Shown: positions 1-7,613 of the stretch, in pieces | Numbering within the stretch: position 1 is the stretch's first letter | Layout: each line of letters starts with the position of its first letter | Assembly (NCBI GenBank): GCA_021295965.1 | Contig: JAGWBI010000027.1 | Span: 1-37,759, forward strand | Source: Dehalococcoidia bacterium | GTDB lineage: Bacteria > Chloroflexota > Dehalococcoidia > Lucifugimonadales > UBA3495 | Direction: 5' to 3' | DNA: 37,759 nt | Translations under genes and position numbers: made by a program | Notes under the pieces: model-generated | Seen by the model: only the letters and a program-made list of their open reading frames with translations | What the model was told of the DNA's origin: nothing | The model's database searches: none

Positions 1-156
1 TGCGTCGATATAAAACCGCAGCCCGTCGGGAAATTGGTTCTCCACTCCCTGTTGGGTGACCGTCACGCTGCTTTGCGCAGCGGCATCGCGCGCCGGCACA
101 GCGGCAACGGCAAGCGCGAAAATCACGGCGGCAATAACGATGGGCGATATTTTCAC
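1..156 (-). CDS. Secreted protein, N-terminal fragment (runs off the window)
   Basis: The frame starts at GTG (156-154) and continues through position 1. The visible 52 residues begin with a short basic start (VKIS), then a hydrophobic stretch (PIVIAAVIFALAVAAV) and an AxA-type cleavage area (ARDAAAQSS). This is a textbook Sec signal peptide, so the product is probably exported. The mature part seen here (VTVTQQGVENQFPDGLRFY) is too short to assign a family. The start codon overlaps the stop codon of the upstream HTH gene by 4 bases (GTGA), and a GGAAGG ribosome-binding site lies within that gene, so the two are probably translationally coupled. Function unknown. Confidence 0.6.
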   Translation of the reverse strand, partial: MKISPIVIAAVIFALAVAAVPARDAAAQSSVTVTQQGVENQFPDGLRFYIDA

Positions 157-506
157 GTCGCGAATTCCTTCCGTTGACTTTTTGCTTCTATTTCCGTTAC
201 GTCAGAAGACGGTTCTGGGATTTTCTGATCCGGCACAAAGCTGACCTTGAGTTTTGTGCCGGTAGCTTCGGCGACCCGACGCAAGGTGTTGACAGAAGGG
301 TTGCTGCGCCAGCCTTCCAGCCGCGCGATTGCCGATACGTGAATCCCCATCCGCCTGGCCAACTCTTCCTGGTCAATTCCGGCATGGCTGCGGGCGTCGA
401 GCAGGGCGCTGATGAGTTCGTATTGTGGCTGCGAAGCATCATAAGCCGCCCGGTACTCCGGGCCCTCACGATACCATTTATCATGCAGTTCACTTACTTT
501 CGTCAT
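153..506 (-). CDS. XRE-family helix-turn-helix antitoxin (HigA-like)
   Basis: This 117-residue protein has a Cro/C1-type helix-turn-helix at about residues 30-85 (LLDARSHAGIDQEELARRM, then SAIARLEGW, then a VNTLRRVAEATG third part). A short acidic/basic tail follows. The ATG at 506 overlaps the stop of the upstream toxin frame by 4 bases (ATGA), and the order toxin then antitoxin is the HigBA arrangement. Members of this family bind the toxin and repress their own operon. Here the antitoxin frame is intact while the toxin frame is interrupted. It may now act as an orphan regulator that also feeds translation of the secreted-protein gene downstream. Confidence 0.85.
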   Translation of the reverse strand: MTKVSELHDKWYREGPEYRAAYDASQPQYELISALLDARSHAGIDQEELARRMGIHVSAIARLEGWRSNPSVNTLRRVAEATGTKLKVSFVPDQKIPEPSSDVTEIEAKSQRKEFAT

Positions 507-847
507 TGCAATATCTCTTCCGCTCTCCGTAAGGCCAATCGGATTTCACGACGTGGCGTCCCGTCGGTTTTCTTGACGAACACTCGGACCACCACAACCC
601 GCCGGCCTCGTACTGCAATGTATATCGCCTGTGCTATGCTGTCTCTTCCGCGCAGGCGCATCTCCCAGAGTTGGCCTTCCAAGTGTCTCACGTGCGGCAT
701 ACGCATCCTCAGCAAACCACGTTACTCAATCATACCGCTGATACGGACGAAATTGTCTCGTATATCCCCTGGCGGCGCTTCAATTTCGGCGTCCACCGTT
801 TCGTTCAGGGTTTCTACCGTCCAGGCGGTATTTGGGTCTCCAACCAT
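503..847 (-). pseudogene. HigB-like (Gp49/RelE-type) toxin with an in-frame stop
   Basis: Read from ATG 847, the frame gives MVGDPNTAWTVETLNETVDA through RISGMIE, then TAA at 724-722. It resumes in the same frame with RGLLRMRMPHVRHLEGQLW and MRLRGRDSIAQAIYIAV, ending VFVKKTDGTPRREIRLALRR. Together the two halves match the whole Gp49-like HigB fold of about 110 residues: the acidic N-terminal helix pair, the PHVRHLEGxLWEMR strand and the KKTxxTPxxEI tail. Only one codon is wrong. The second half could be re-initiated at TTG 715 or a nearby ATG, but would lack the N-terminal helices. It is either a real nonsense mutation or a sequencing error. The antitoxin gene overlaps its end. Confidence 0.75.
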
Positions 848-860
848 GCCAAAACCGTTC

Positions 861-889
861 TTGACCGTCGATGCTGCCCGGCCTACAAT
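861..889 (+). promoter_or_regulatory. Sigma-70-type promoter for the mqnA-like gene
   Basis: TTGACC at 861-866 and TACAAT at 884-889 are separated by exactly 17 bases. Transcription would start near 896, about 60 bases before the chosen mqnA ATG. It faces away from the toxin start at 847. The -10 context (GCCTACAATC) is the same as at the solute-binding-protein promoters further along. Confidence 0.7.
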
Positions 890-955
890 CTTACCGTCAC
901 AGCGACCCGACGGGTAGTGCAACCCGAAACGGGTAAATCTACGGTGGCGAACGCT

Positions 956-1726
956 ATGCCCATTAGAGTCGGCCGGGTGCCGTACCTGGAAGCCGAACCC
1001 TTTTACTTCGATATGGAGAGACGCGGCATTGAGCTGCGCCAGACGACCCCCCGCCAGTTAGGTGAAGCCCTGGCCAACGGCGAGTTGGATGCCGGCCCGG
1101 CCCATCTGTCTGACGTTTTCCGCCTGGAGGACCGGTTTGAGCCGGTCAGCGGGTTTTGCTTTTCCACCTTGAGCCGGGCGGTGAGCGTGTGCCTGTACTC
1201 CCAGCATCCAATTGAAGAGTTGGGCGGCGTCACCATCGGGATCTCGGATGAAGACGTCACTGCGGCGAAGCTGCTGGAAGTGCTGCTGCGACACCAGCAT
1301 CACGTCGAGCCAGGCGAGTTTGTCACCCGCCCCGGGGACGTGATCCGGCCCGACGAAACATTCGACGCCTTTCTCCTCATCGGCAATCGGGCCCTGCGAC
1401 GGCGACGAGGCACGCGCGGTTTTGCCCACCGATTCGACCTGGGACAGGAGTGGACCCAGTGGACGAACCTGCCTTTCGTGTTCAACCAGTGGGTGATGCG
1501 AAAAGACATGGACGACCGGGACAAGGCGGTCCTGGAGGATACGCTGTACGTGGGGTTGGAAGAGGGGGTGGACGGTCTTTACCATTTGAATGAGCCGCGC
1601 GACGAGCTGTTGATGCTGCCCAGGGACGTGGTGGAGTACGTGCAAGGCATCCGGTATTACGTCGGCCGCTCGGAACAACAGGCCATTACCCGCTTCCGAG
1701 AGTATCTGGAGCAACTGGACATCTGA
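956..1726 (+). CDS. mqnA: MqnA-family menaquinone biosynthesis protein (chorismate dehydratase-like)
   Basis: The 256-residue product begins MPIRVGRVPYLEAEPFYF, matching the MqnA/MqnD periplasmic-binding-like fold, in which an R-x-G-x-V-x-Y-L-N-x-x-P start is typical. MqnA removes water from chorismate in the cytoplasm as the first step of the futalosine route to menaquinone. The segment ELDAGPAHLSDVFRLEDRF is the usual 'low-specificity ligand loop' region, and length is close to family norm (about 270). I chose ATG 956 because the homology starts there and the promoter at 861-889 would place the transcript start just upstream; the frame stays open further back without homology. No other futalosine-pathway genes are visible, so MqnD-like or unassigned activity remains possible. 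Confidence 0.7.
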   Translation: MPIRVGRVPYLEAEPFYFDMERRGIELRQTTPRQLGEALANGELDAGPAHLSDVFRLEDRFEPVSGFCFSTLSRAVSVCLYSQHPIEELGGVTIGISDEDVTAAKLLEVLLRHQHHVEPGEFVTRPGDVIRPDETFDAFLLIGNRALRRRRGTRGFAHRFDLGQEWTQWTNLPFVFNQWVMRKDMDDRDKAVLEDTLYVGLEEGVDGLYHLNEPRDELLMLPRDVVEYVQGIRYYVGRSEQQAITRFREYLEQLDI

Positions 1727-1764
1727 TTGATTCTCCCCCATAAACTCTCGCTCGGATCAATCCA

Positions 1765-2619
1765 ATGACCAAGGTTACCGAGGCGAGCAGCGCGGCAACC
1801 GGGCGGCCCGCGTACATCTGCGACTACTCACCACCCCGTTCCGGACTGTCGCGGGACCTGCCGGAACCGCCGGTCCAGGCAGACTTCATATCCGCCGCCT
1901 ACAACCCGGGGCGCGCCGTGCGCGTCAACTCGGTGGTCGCGGCGGCGGTCCTGCGTGACCGTTATGGCGCCAAGCCGATCTTCACGCTGGCGACGCGAGA
2001 CATGAACCGGCTGGCATTGGAATCGCTGCTCCTGGGTGGGCAAGCGCTGGGGCTGGAGAACGTTATCGTGGTGGCCGGCGACGCCTTCGGACCACGAGAT
2101 TTAGCGGCCCCGGTCAACGATTTCAAGGCCACCGAACTCGTCGCTTCCATCGCAAATCTGAACGCGGGGGTTGACCACCGGGAGAGACCGTTGCGGGCTC
2201 CGACCGATTTCTGCATCGGCGCCACGGTGGATCTCGGGCGCGGGATCCAACGGGAGGCACATTTGGCCGCTCAAAAAGTCGTGGCCGGAGCGGATTTCCT
2301 GATCACCCAGCCCGTGTACGATCCGGCGGATGTTGCCAGGTTTGCGGACGCTTTCGCGGGCATGGTCACCGGATCCGCGGCGCCGGTGTTCTACGGCGTA
2401 GGGTTGATGGAGCCGGACGGCGTGTCCTTTGCCAGCGTCCCGGAATGGGTGACCAATGATCTGGCCACCGGACGCTCCGGCGTGGACATTGCCGTGCAGG
2501 TGTGGGAAGGCTTGCGCGGCGCCGGGGCAACTGACTGCTATGTGGTTCCGCCGATCCGCCGCAGCGGAGCCAGGAACTATGCTGCTGCTGAGGAGTTTCT
2601 GGACGCACACGCCGCCTAA
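1765..2619 (+). CDS. Methylenetetrahydrofolate reductase-like flavoprotein (MetF family)
   Basis: The 284-residue protein is a single TIM-barrel of the MTHFR family. Visible landmarks are ADFISAAYNPGRAVRVNSV near the start, PIFTLATRDMNRLALESLLL (family pattern T-x-R-D-x-N), ENVIVVAGDAFGPRD (the G-D after the fourth strand) and GADFLITQPVYD (the highly typical F-x-x-T-Q-P-x-Y/F-D). The family reduces 5,10-methylene-THF to 5-methyl-THF using FAD, or acts in related C1 or methyl-transfer roles. The gene lies 38 bases after mqnA on the same strand, so both may share the 861 promoter. No metH or metE is nearby, and divergence at the N-terminus means the exact reaction is not certain. Confidence 0.75.
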   Translation: MTKVTEASSAATGRPAYICDYSPPRSGLSRDLPEPPVQADFISAAYNPGRAVRVNSVVAAAVLRDRYGAKPIFTLATRDMNRLALESLLLGGQALGLENVIVVAGDAFGPRDLAAPVNDFKATELVASIANLNAGVDHRERPLRAPTDFCIGATVDLGRGIQREAHLAAQKVVAGADFLITQPVYDPADVARFADAFAGMVTGSAAPVFYGVGLMEPDGVSFASVPEWVTNDLATGRSGVDIAVQVWEGLRGAGATDCYVVPPIRRSGARNYAAAEEFLDAHAA

Positions 2620-2625
2620 ACCCGC

Positions 2626-2631
2626 TATAAT
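2626..2631 (+). promoter_or_regulatory. Candidate -10 element (TATAAT) for the DUF3467-like gene
   Basis: A perfect TATAAT lies 7 bases after the stop of the MTHFR-like gene and 60 bases before the next start. No good -35 hexamer sits 16-18 bases upstream, so it may be weak or need an activator. Confidence 0.4.
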
Positions 2632-2690
2632 GACGGCCAACTGCCGCATCGCCCTGCTGCGTTCGCTCCGTAGTCGGGGCCGGAGGTCTT

Positions 2691-3095
2691 ATGCCCATCA
2701 TCCAACGTCCCTACGTGCCGCCGGAAGACAAGCCACCCCAGGAGGATAGCTACGTTAATCCCGGAGACATTGCGTCGTTGAACGTCAACACCGCCACCGC
2801 GCCGGCGGCTGCCGCTGTCGAGGCGCCCAGCTCGCTGGATCCCATTACCTTCTACAGCGACTCCTTCCACATTTTTAGCAGCCTGTATTCCGCCGTCCTC
2901 TTCTTCGGCGAACAGGTTGAGGAACGAGAGCCGATCCTGCGCGCCCGTATCAAGGTCAGTCCCCAAATGATGAAGGCCATCGCGGTCCTGGCGGCCAAAC
3001 ACGTACGCGAATACGAGGAAGCCGTGGGTCCCATCCCCCTGCCGGAGCAGGTGTACGCTGCATGGGAAATTGACCCGGACGAGCATTCCCACTGA
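2691..3095 (+). CDS. DUF3467-like small protein
   Basis: The 134-residue protein has a proline-rich, probably flexible N-terminus (residues 1-48, PYVPPEDKPPQ and ATAPAAAAVEAP). A compact domain follows: DPITFYSDSFHIFSSLYSAV, then RARIKVSPQMMKAIAVL and REYEEAVGPIPLPEQV. The order 'acting strand, x-x-V-S-P-x-x-x-K, then Y-E-x-x-x-G-x-I' resembles DUF3467, a family without an assigned function. The start is supported by GGAGG 6 bases before the ATG. The next gene starts 17 bases downstream, so the two likely form an operon. No catalytic residues are recognisable. Confidence 0.65.
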   Translation: MPIIQRPYVPPEDKPPQEDSYVNPGDIASLNVNTATAPAAAAVEAPSSLDPITFYSDSFHIFSSLYSAVLFFGEQVEEREPILRARIKVSPQMMKAIAVLAAKHVREYEEAVGPIPLPEQVYAAWEIDPDEHSH

Positions 3096-3112
3096 CCGAC
3101 CGGGGGCACGGC

Positions 3113-3655
3113 ATGACTACTCCCGACCAAACCGGTGAACCGGCCGAGCAGCGTTTCGGCTTGCGTGGTCCGGACGATCCCACAGGCGAGGGGAGGCCGC
3201 TAGGCGAGGACATTTCGCTTCCGGTCGACGTCATCCCCAACGGCAACACCGCGTTGCCCGAAGATTGGGCGTGGCAGAACACCTCCACCAGTCAGCCCAA
3301 CGCCGCAACCTTTCACATCAACCATAGCGACGTTACTCGCGCTTTCGCCGACGTGTTGACGCCGGCAGACAGCCCTCCGGAGGCGCCGTTTGTGGTATCC
3401 AAGGACATCCCCATCGTCATCATCGACAGCCTTGACCAGTACTGGGCCGGTGAATCACGAAACGCGCTGCCGCTCAACGGCCTGCGCGTCCCGGTTTCCG
3501 CGGATACAGTGGCCGAGGCGAAGCGCAAGCTGGCCGCAGACTTGGCGGCTCAGGTCAGGCTCCTGCTGATGCTCTCCAGGGCCGGGACCACCCTGGCGCC
3601 GGAATTGCAGGCGAACTTCCTGATGCTGACTGAGGTGCTGGAGGCGCGCTCCTAG
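3113..3655 (+). CDS. Hypothetical protein, 180 residues
   Basis: I do not recognise a family. The N-terminal third is polar and proline/glycine rich. The middle has NAATFHINHSDVTRAFADVL and a short hydrophobic strand (FVVSKDIPIVIIDSLDQYW). The last 50 residues form an amphipathic alpha-helical region (ADTVAEAKRKLAADLAAQV and LLLMLSRAG). No signal peptide or membrane segment is seen. It follows the DUF3467-like gene closely and probably shares its transcript. Its TAG stop is the CTAG at 3652-3655, which is also the stop of the gene on the opposite strand, so the two genes end on the same four bases. Confidence 0.65.
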   Translation: MTTPDQTGEPAEQRFGLRGPDDPTGEGRPLGEDISLPVDVIPNGNTALPEDWAWQNTSTSQPNAATFHINHSDVTRAFADVLTPADSPPEAPFVVSKDIPIVIIDSLDQYWAGESRNALPLNGLRVPVSADTVAEAKRKLAADLAAQVRLLLMLSRAGTTLAPELQANFLMLTEVLEARS

Positions 3656-4068
3656 TTGTCAGCAGGGGTTGGCGTCGTTTCCATTTCGGGCGGCGCAGTG
3701 AACACCGCCTGGCCGTCTGCACCATGGGAATGGCTGACCAGGGCCAGCATCAACTGCTGGTGGCTGCGGCGAAACTCTGCGACAAGTTCCTGGCGCAACT
3801 GCGCCATGTCCTCCCGGTGTTCCCGGCGGAACTCGGCCATGTCCTCCCGGTGTTCCCGGCGGAACTCGGCCATGTCCTCCTTGTACTCCCGGCGGAACTC
3901 CGCCAAGTCTGACTTGAGCTCATTGCGCAACTCGTTGTGCTCCTGGCGGGTGGGGAGGCGACCCAGGCGCAAGGCCAGATAAACTACGATGCCGACGAAT
4001 GCGACAATCGCACTGCTGTTGAGCGCATACAAGGCGATGAGAAACGCGACTGGTAATTCAATCGTCAC
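3652..4068 (-). CDS. Membrane-anchored coiled-coil protein with 11-residue repeats
   Basis: The 138-residue protein has one membrane helix at residues 6-32 (FLIALYALNSSAIVAFVGI and VVYLALRLG). A highly charged helix then runs from about 36 to 105. The core is a tandem series of 11-residue units of the type DMAEFRREHRE, two perfect copies flanked by two variant ones, ending in DMAQLRQELVA. Eleven-residue periodicity predicts a right-handed or straight coiled coil rather than a normal heptad one. The C-terminal 30 residues are disordered (TAPPEMETTPTPADN). It probably sits in the cytoplasmic membrane with the stalk in the cytoplasm. The role is unknown, perhaps a scaffold or spacer. It lies downstream of the molybdenum hydroxylase gene on the same strand, separated by a palindromic repeat. 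Confidence 0.7.
   Translation of the reverse strand: MTIELPVAFLIALYALNSSAIVAFVGIVVYLALRLGRLPTRQEHNELRNELKSDLAEFRREYKEDMAEFRREHREDMAEFRREHREDMAQLRQELVAEFRRSHQQLMLALVSHSHGADGQAVFTAPPEMETTPTPADN
3803..3934. repeat. 33-base tandem repeat inside the coiled-coil gene
   Basis: The word GCCATGTC or a close variant recurs at 3803, 3836, 3869 and 3902, exactly 33 bases apart. The first copies are identical through most of the unit. Thirty-three bases equals 11 codons, so copy number can change without breaking the frame. The repeats account for the 11-residue periodicity of the protein. Confidence 0.85.
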
Positions 4069-4115
4069 AAGCTCTCTCCATCCTCGTTTGCGGAGAATAT
4101 AACAGCAGGTCCGGT

Positions 4116-4143
4116 GTAGGGGCGAATGATTATTCGCCCCTAC
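4116..4143. repeat. Dispersed 28-base palindrome, copy 1
   Basis: Arms GTAGGGGCGAAT and ATTCGCCCCTAC are perfect 12-base inverted repeats around the loop GATT. It lies in the gap between the molybdenum hydroxylase gene and the coiled-coil gene. Related copies are at 20692, 26720 and 30356, all between genes. Confidence 0.85.
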
Positions 4144-4154
4144 AATCCCAACGA

Positions 4155-6446
4155 CTACTCCCCGTTAGCCTCCTGCAAAGCCTCCAGCACTGCCGTGGGC
4201 GACAGCGGGAGCTTGTTCACCCGGACGCCGGTGGCGTGATAGACGGCGTTGTGCAATGCAGCCAGCGGCGGGATGATGGGCGCCTCGCCGACGCCGCGCA
4301 GGCCGTAGGGATGACGGGGATTGGGGACTTCCACCACCACGGTGTCGATCATCGGCATGTCGAGAGCGGTGGGCATCCGATAGTCCAGGAAGGTGGAGTT
4401 GAGCATCGTCCCGTCGGCGGCGTAGGTGTAATCCTCGGACAGCGCCCAACCCAAACCCTGCATGGTCCCTCCCTGCATCTGCCCCTCGACGTAGCTGGGG
4501 TGGACCGAGGTGCCGGAGTCGATGAAAGCGGTGCAGCGGAGAATGTCCACCTTGCCGGTGTCGGGGTCAACCTCCACGTCGACGATGTTGCCGGCGATGA
4601 CGGGGCCAACGCCGGTGGAAGTGGCGGAGGCCGACGCGGTGAGCGGACCGCCGGTACGCATCATCCGACTGGCGGCGTCGGCGATGGTCATGCGCTCTTC
4701 GTTGGCGGTGCAGGTGAACACGCCGTCGGCGAACTCGACCTGGTCCGGCTCGACCTCCCAAACCATGGCGCAGCGCTGGGCCATCTGGTCGCGCAGGTCC
4801 TCGGCGGCGGCGATGGCCGCGAGTCCGGTGTCGAAGGCGATGCGGCTTCCGCCGGTGGAGGCAGTCCAGCCGACGGTGTCGGTATCCACGACGGTGGGGG
4901 CGATCTGGTCAATTTCGATGCCCAGGGTCTCGGCGACCTGCATGGCGACGGCGGTGCGGGTGCCGCCGATGTCAACGGAACCGGTGATGAGGTTGATGGT
5001 GCCGTTGGAGTTAACGTTGATGGTGGCCGATGACGCTTGGCCGGCCTGCCATCGGAAGCCGACGGCGATGCCGCGGCCGCGGTTGGGGCCTTCCAGCGGC
5101 GTCTGATAGTGGTCGCAGTTGATCATGGCCTCTTCCATCTCCCGGCACCCGAAGACGCGATGAGGGACGCCGTTGGGCATGCGGTCGCCTTCCTGGACGG
5201 CGTTCTGGAGGCGCAGTTCCATGGGGTCTTTGCCCAGCATCTCGGCCAGTTCGTCAACCACGGCCTCGACGGCGAAAGCAACCTGAGGCTGGCCGGGAGC
5301 GCGGTAGGCCTGGACCTTCTGCTTGTTGCATACGACGTCGTAGCCATCGACCAGCATGTGGTCCATCTTGTAGGGACCGAAACCGGTTAGGGCGCCGCCG
5401 CCCACCGGAGAGCCCGGATACGCGCCGGCTTCGTACACCATGTAGAGTTGGCCGGCGACCATGGTGCCGTCGTTCTTGACGCCCATCTTGCAGCGCATGA
5501 AGGTGGCGGAGGCAGGGCCGCTGCCGATAAAGACATCGGTGCGGTCCATGGCGACCTTGACCGGCTTGCCGGTCTTGCGGGACAGGACAGCCGCGACGGG
5601 ATCCGTGTAGGTGATGCCCTTGGCGCCGAAGCCGCCACCGATTTCCATGGGCACGATCTTCACCTGGCCTTCGGGGACGCCGATAATGGCGGCAGTCTGC
5701 GCGCGAACATTGAAGATGCCCTGGGTGCTGGTCCAGACGGTGACGCGGCCATCCGCGGACCACATGGCGGTGGAGACGTGGGGCTCGATGTAGCCCTGGT
5801 GCACGGTTTGGGTCTCGAATTCGCGCTCGATGACGATGTCTGCCTCGGCGAAGCCCTGTTCGACTGCGCCGACCTTGTGCTGGATGTGTCCGGCGACGTT
5901 GCTCTTGACACCGGTATCGTCGCCGCGGGCGAACCGTTCCATGCGGAAGTAGGTGGTCATGTCGTCGTGGAGCAGCGGGGCGTTTTCGGCCATCGCCTCC
6001 CGCCAGGTGAGTACGGTGGGCAGCACTTCGTAGTCCACCTCCACCAGGTTCAGGGCCTCCAGGGCGATATGGGGGTTGGTGGCGCAGACGGCGGCCACGG
6101 CGTGGCCGACATACAGGACCTTGTCCTTGGCCAACAGGTTTTCGGCGATCATCCGGGCGTTGCCCTGGACCTCGGCGAAGTCGATCATCCGGTTCTCGAT
6201 GATTGGGAAGTCGGCGGCGGTGGCAACGGCGACGACGCCGGGTAGGGCCTCGGCCTTGCTGGTGTCGATGCTGCGGATGCGAGCGTGGCTATGGGGGCTG
6301 CGCAGGATGCGGGCGTGGAGCATTCCCGGCAGGTTGATGTCCGCGCCGTAGCGGGCCGCGCCGGTAACCTTGTCCACGCCGTCGTGGCGGACCGGGCGGG
6401 TGCCGATGACGCGATATTGCTGTTCGGGCTGAGTGGTGGTGGTCAT
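4155..6446 (-). CDS. Xanthine dehydrogenase-family molybdopterin-binding large subunit
   Basis: The 763-residue protein is the molybdenum-cofactor subunit of an aldehyde/xanthine/CO-dehydrogenase-type hydroxylase, which inserts water-derived oxygen into C-H bonds of aldehydes or N-heterocycles. The N-terminal domain (about 15-135) holds VDKVTGAARYGADI and MLHARILRSPHSHARI. The cofactor part holds IGGGFGAKG at 269-277, the active-site loop QAYRAPGQ at 379-386 and the catalytic glutamate in GVGEAP (Glu721). The loop is neither the CO-dehydrogenase AYxCSFR form nor AYRGAGR, so CO is an unlikely substrate. ATG 6446 is chosen because GGAGGAAA precedes it by a short spacer; the frame is open upstream but without homology. 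No FAD or 2Fe-2S subunit gene is in the window, so partners must be elsewhere. Confidence 0.88.
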   Translation of the reverse strand: MTTTTQPEQQYRVIGTRPVRHDGVDKVTGAARYGADINLPGMLHARILRSPHSHARIRSIDTSKAEALPGVVAVATAADFPIIENRMIDFAEVQGNARMIAENLLAKDKVLYVGHAVAAVCATNPHIALEALNLVEVDYEVLPTVLTWREAMAENAPLLHDDMTTYFRMERFARGDDTGVKSNVAGHIQHKVGAVEQGFAEADIVIEREFETQTVHQGYIEPHVSTAMWSADGRVTVWTSTQGIFNVRAQTAAIIGVPEGQVKIVPMEIGGGFGAKGITYTDPVAAVLSRKTGKPVKVAMDRTDVFIGSGPASATFMRCKMGVKNDGTMVAGQLYMVYEAGAYPGSPVGGGALTGFGPYKMDHMLVDGYDVVCNKQKVQAYRAPGQPQVAFAVEAVVDELAEMLGKDPMELRLQNAVQEGDRMPNGVPHRVFGCREMEEAMINCDHYQTPLEGPNRGRGIAVGFRWQAGQASSATINVNSNGTINLITGSVDIGGTRTAVAMQVAETLGIEIDQIAPTVVDTDTVGWTASTGGSRIAFDTGLAAIAAAEDLRDQMAQRCAMVWEVEPDQVEFADGVFTCTANEERMTIADAASRMMRTGGPLTASASATSTGVGPVIAGNIVDVEVDPDTGKVDILRCTAFIDSGTSVHPSYVEGQMQGGTMQGLGWALSEDYTYAADGTMLNSTFLDYRMPTALDMPMIDTVVVEVPNPRHPYGLRGVGEAPIIPPLAALHNAVYHATGVRVNKLPLSPTAVLEALQEANGE

Positions 6447-6660
6447 TTGGTTTCCTCCGGGGGTATGGAGTTTGGTCGGGGTCGAAATTGGTTGTCGTTG
6501 CGGGTAGTCTGATCTGGCCTGACTGGAGTGTGCGTTAGTCCGAGATTTCGCCGCTGTAAGACAGTCGGAACACGTTGGCGGATGAAGTTTCGGCGTGCTG
6601 TTGTAGCCGCGGCCAATATTGGCAAATAGTCTGCCATAGCTCCGGCTTGCGCGCATTAGC

Positions 6661-6933
6661 TCATCTTAAGTCCACCAAGATGGCGAATTTAATCGGGCTG
6701 GCGGACATAGCCACGCGATGTATTTTCATCTTATCTCGTGTGATGACAATCCATTGCTCGTTGTGGATTTGGACTCGTTGCTCTAATTGCGTCATCCAGT
6801 CGGAATCGTCAACACCGAGGGAAATCAAGTCTCGAATATGCTGTACGACAGGGCTGCTGTGTTCGAGGTAAAACTGCTGGTTCAAAAGTCTGGCAAAATC
6901 GGGAGGCCAACCTTCATCAAGCAGGTACAGCAT
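6661..6933 (-). CDS. DUF5615-type PIN-like toxin
   Basis: The 90-residue protein starts MLYLLDEGWPPDFARLL and later has VQHIRDLISLGVDDSDW and EQWIVITRDKM. This is the Mut7-C/DUF5615 pattern: an early acidic residue in LLDE, a middle 'D-x-x' helix and the late I-T-x-D strand that build a PIN-like nuclease site. Such proteins are the toxin half of DUF433/DUF5615 modules and probably cut RNA. I chose ATG 6933, where family similarity begins; TTG 6960 is an alternative. The gene overlaps the end of its antitoxin by 17 bases. It is somewhat short for the family (about 110 residues), but both recognisable acidic strands are present. Confidence 0.65.
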   Translation of the reverse strand: MLYLLDEGWPPDFARLLNQQFYLEHSSPVVQHIRDLISLGVDDSDWMTQLEQRVQIHNEQWIVITRDKMKIHRVAMSASPIKFAILVDLR

Positions 6934-7603
6934 CGTGCCTTTCTTGCAGGATGGTCTCAAAACGGTGTGCCAGTCGGACTTGCGTGACGCTTACCTCGTA
7001 GTCTTTGGCCACGACATGATGATCCCCGTCTTCAGCCAGCAAGGCATCGTGGAGTATGTAGGTTGGCACGTGGCACCCGGCCAACACGGGATATCCGAAA
7101 GACAGACGTGGGTCAAGGATAACGGAGGCGTCCAGTACGCTAATCCCCCATTCTAGAGAAATGTCCCACCGTGACGGTACCCCATATCCGTCGTACTTAA
7201 TCGGCGCGTTGAGGGCTTCCAGTTCCGTATGGGCGTTGCTTAGCCTGTGGTGACCTTCGGTCAGGAATTGCCGGCCGGACAAACGGTGTCCCTTACGCTC
7301 GAACTTTGCAGCGTCGTAACGGGCAAAATCGCAAACCTCCTCCCACAGCATACCAGCCTTGTGCAAAGCCCGGGCGACACGGAGTTCCATCAGGTCGCGG
7401 AAGGTTAGGTAGTATTCCCGGTGGCAGGGTTGCTCACTCCATGGCCTGCCGTCGCTGCCGCGTCGTCGGGCGTAGCTCCGGGCGTGCCGGAGCGACAACC
7501 TAACCAAGCGTGCCGACAAGGCAACAGAGTATATTCCCGCGTAACGCTCAATAGGGCGGGAAACTGTATTGTCGTTGATGGGCAGGCTGTCTTTTGTAGG
7601 CAC
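6917..7603 (-). CDS. DUF433 antitoxin with N-terminal helical domain
   Basis: In this 228-residue protein, the C-terminal 75 residues (SVLDASVILDPRLSFGYPVL, then HVPTYILHDALLAEDGDHHV, then AKDYEVSVTQVRLAHRF) follow the DUF433 pattern: 'xxDPxxxxGxPvxxGtrvpt..i', a segment with 'a.e.g......a..y.vs..qV..A..fe'. DUF433 proteins neutralise DUF5615 toxins. The N-terminal 150 residues look like a MerR-type or related DNA-binding region (YSVALSARLVRLSLRHARSY, and YLTFRDLMELRVARALHKAG), so the protein may also control its operon. Start GTG 7603 is preceded by an AGGCG site. It overlaps the toxin gene by 17 bases, the usual sign of coupled translation. Confidence 0.7.
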   Translation of the reverse strand: MPTKDSLPINDNTVSRPIERYAGIYSVALSARLVRLSLRHARSYARRRGSDGRPWSEQPCHREYYLTFRDLMELRVARALHKAGMLWEEVCDFARYDAAKFERKGHRLSGRQFLTEGHHRLSNAHTELEALNAPIKYDGYGVPSRWDISLEWGISVLDASVILDPRLSFGYPVLAGCHVPTYILHDALLAEDGDHHVVAKDYEVSVTQVRLAHRFETILQERHDAVPA

Positions 7604-7613
7604 AATCGCCTCG

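Noticed and set aside
3803-3934. 33-base periodic repeat as a possible CRISPR array
   Set aside because: The repeats are adjacent with no spacers, code for 11-residue units and lie inside a gene; no cas genes nearby.
4236-6245. Long plus-strand open frames opposite the molybdenum hydroxylase gene
   Set aside because: They are antisense shadows in GC-rich codons, low-complexity (G/V/D/H rich), with no ribosome sites, while the minus-strand frame matches a full known family.
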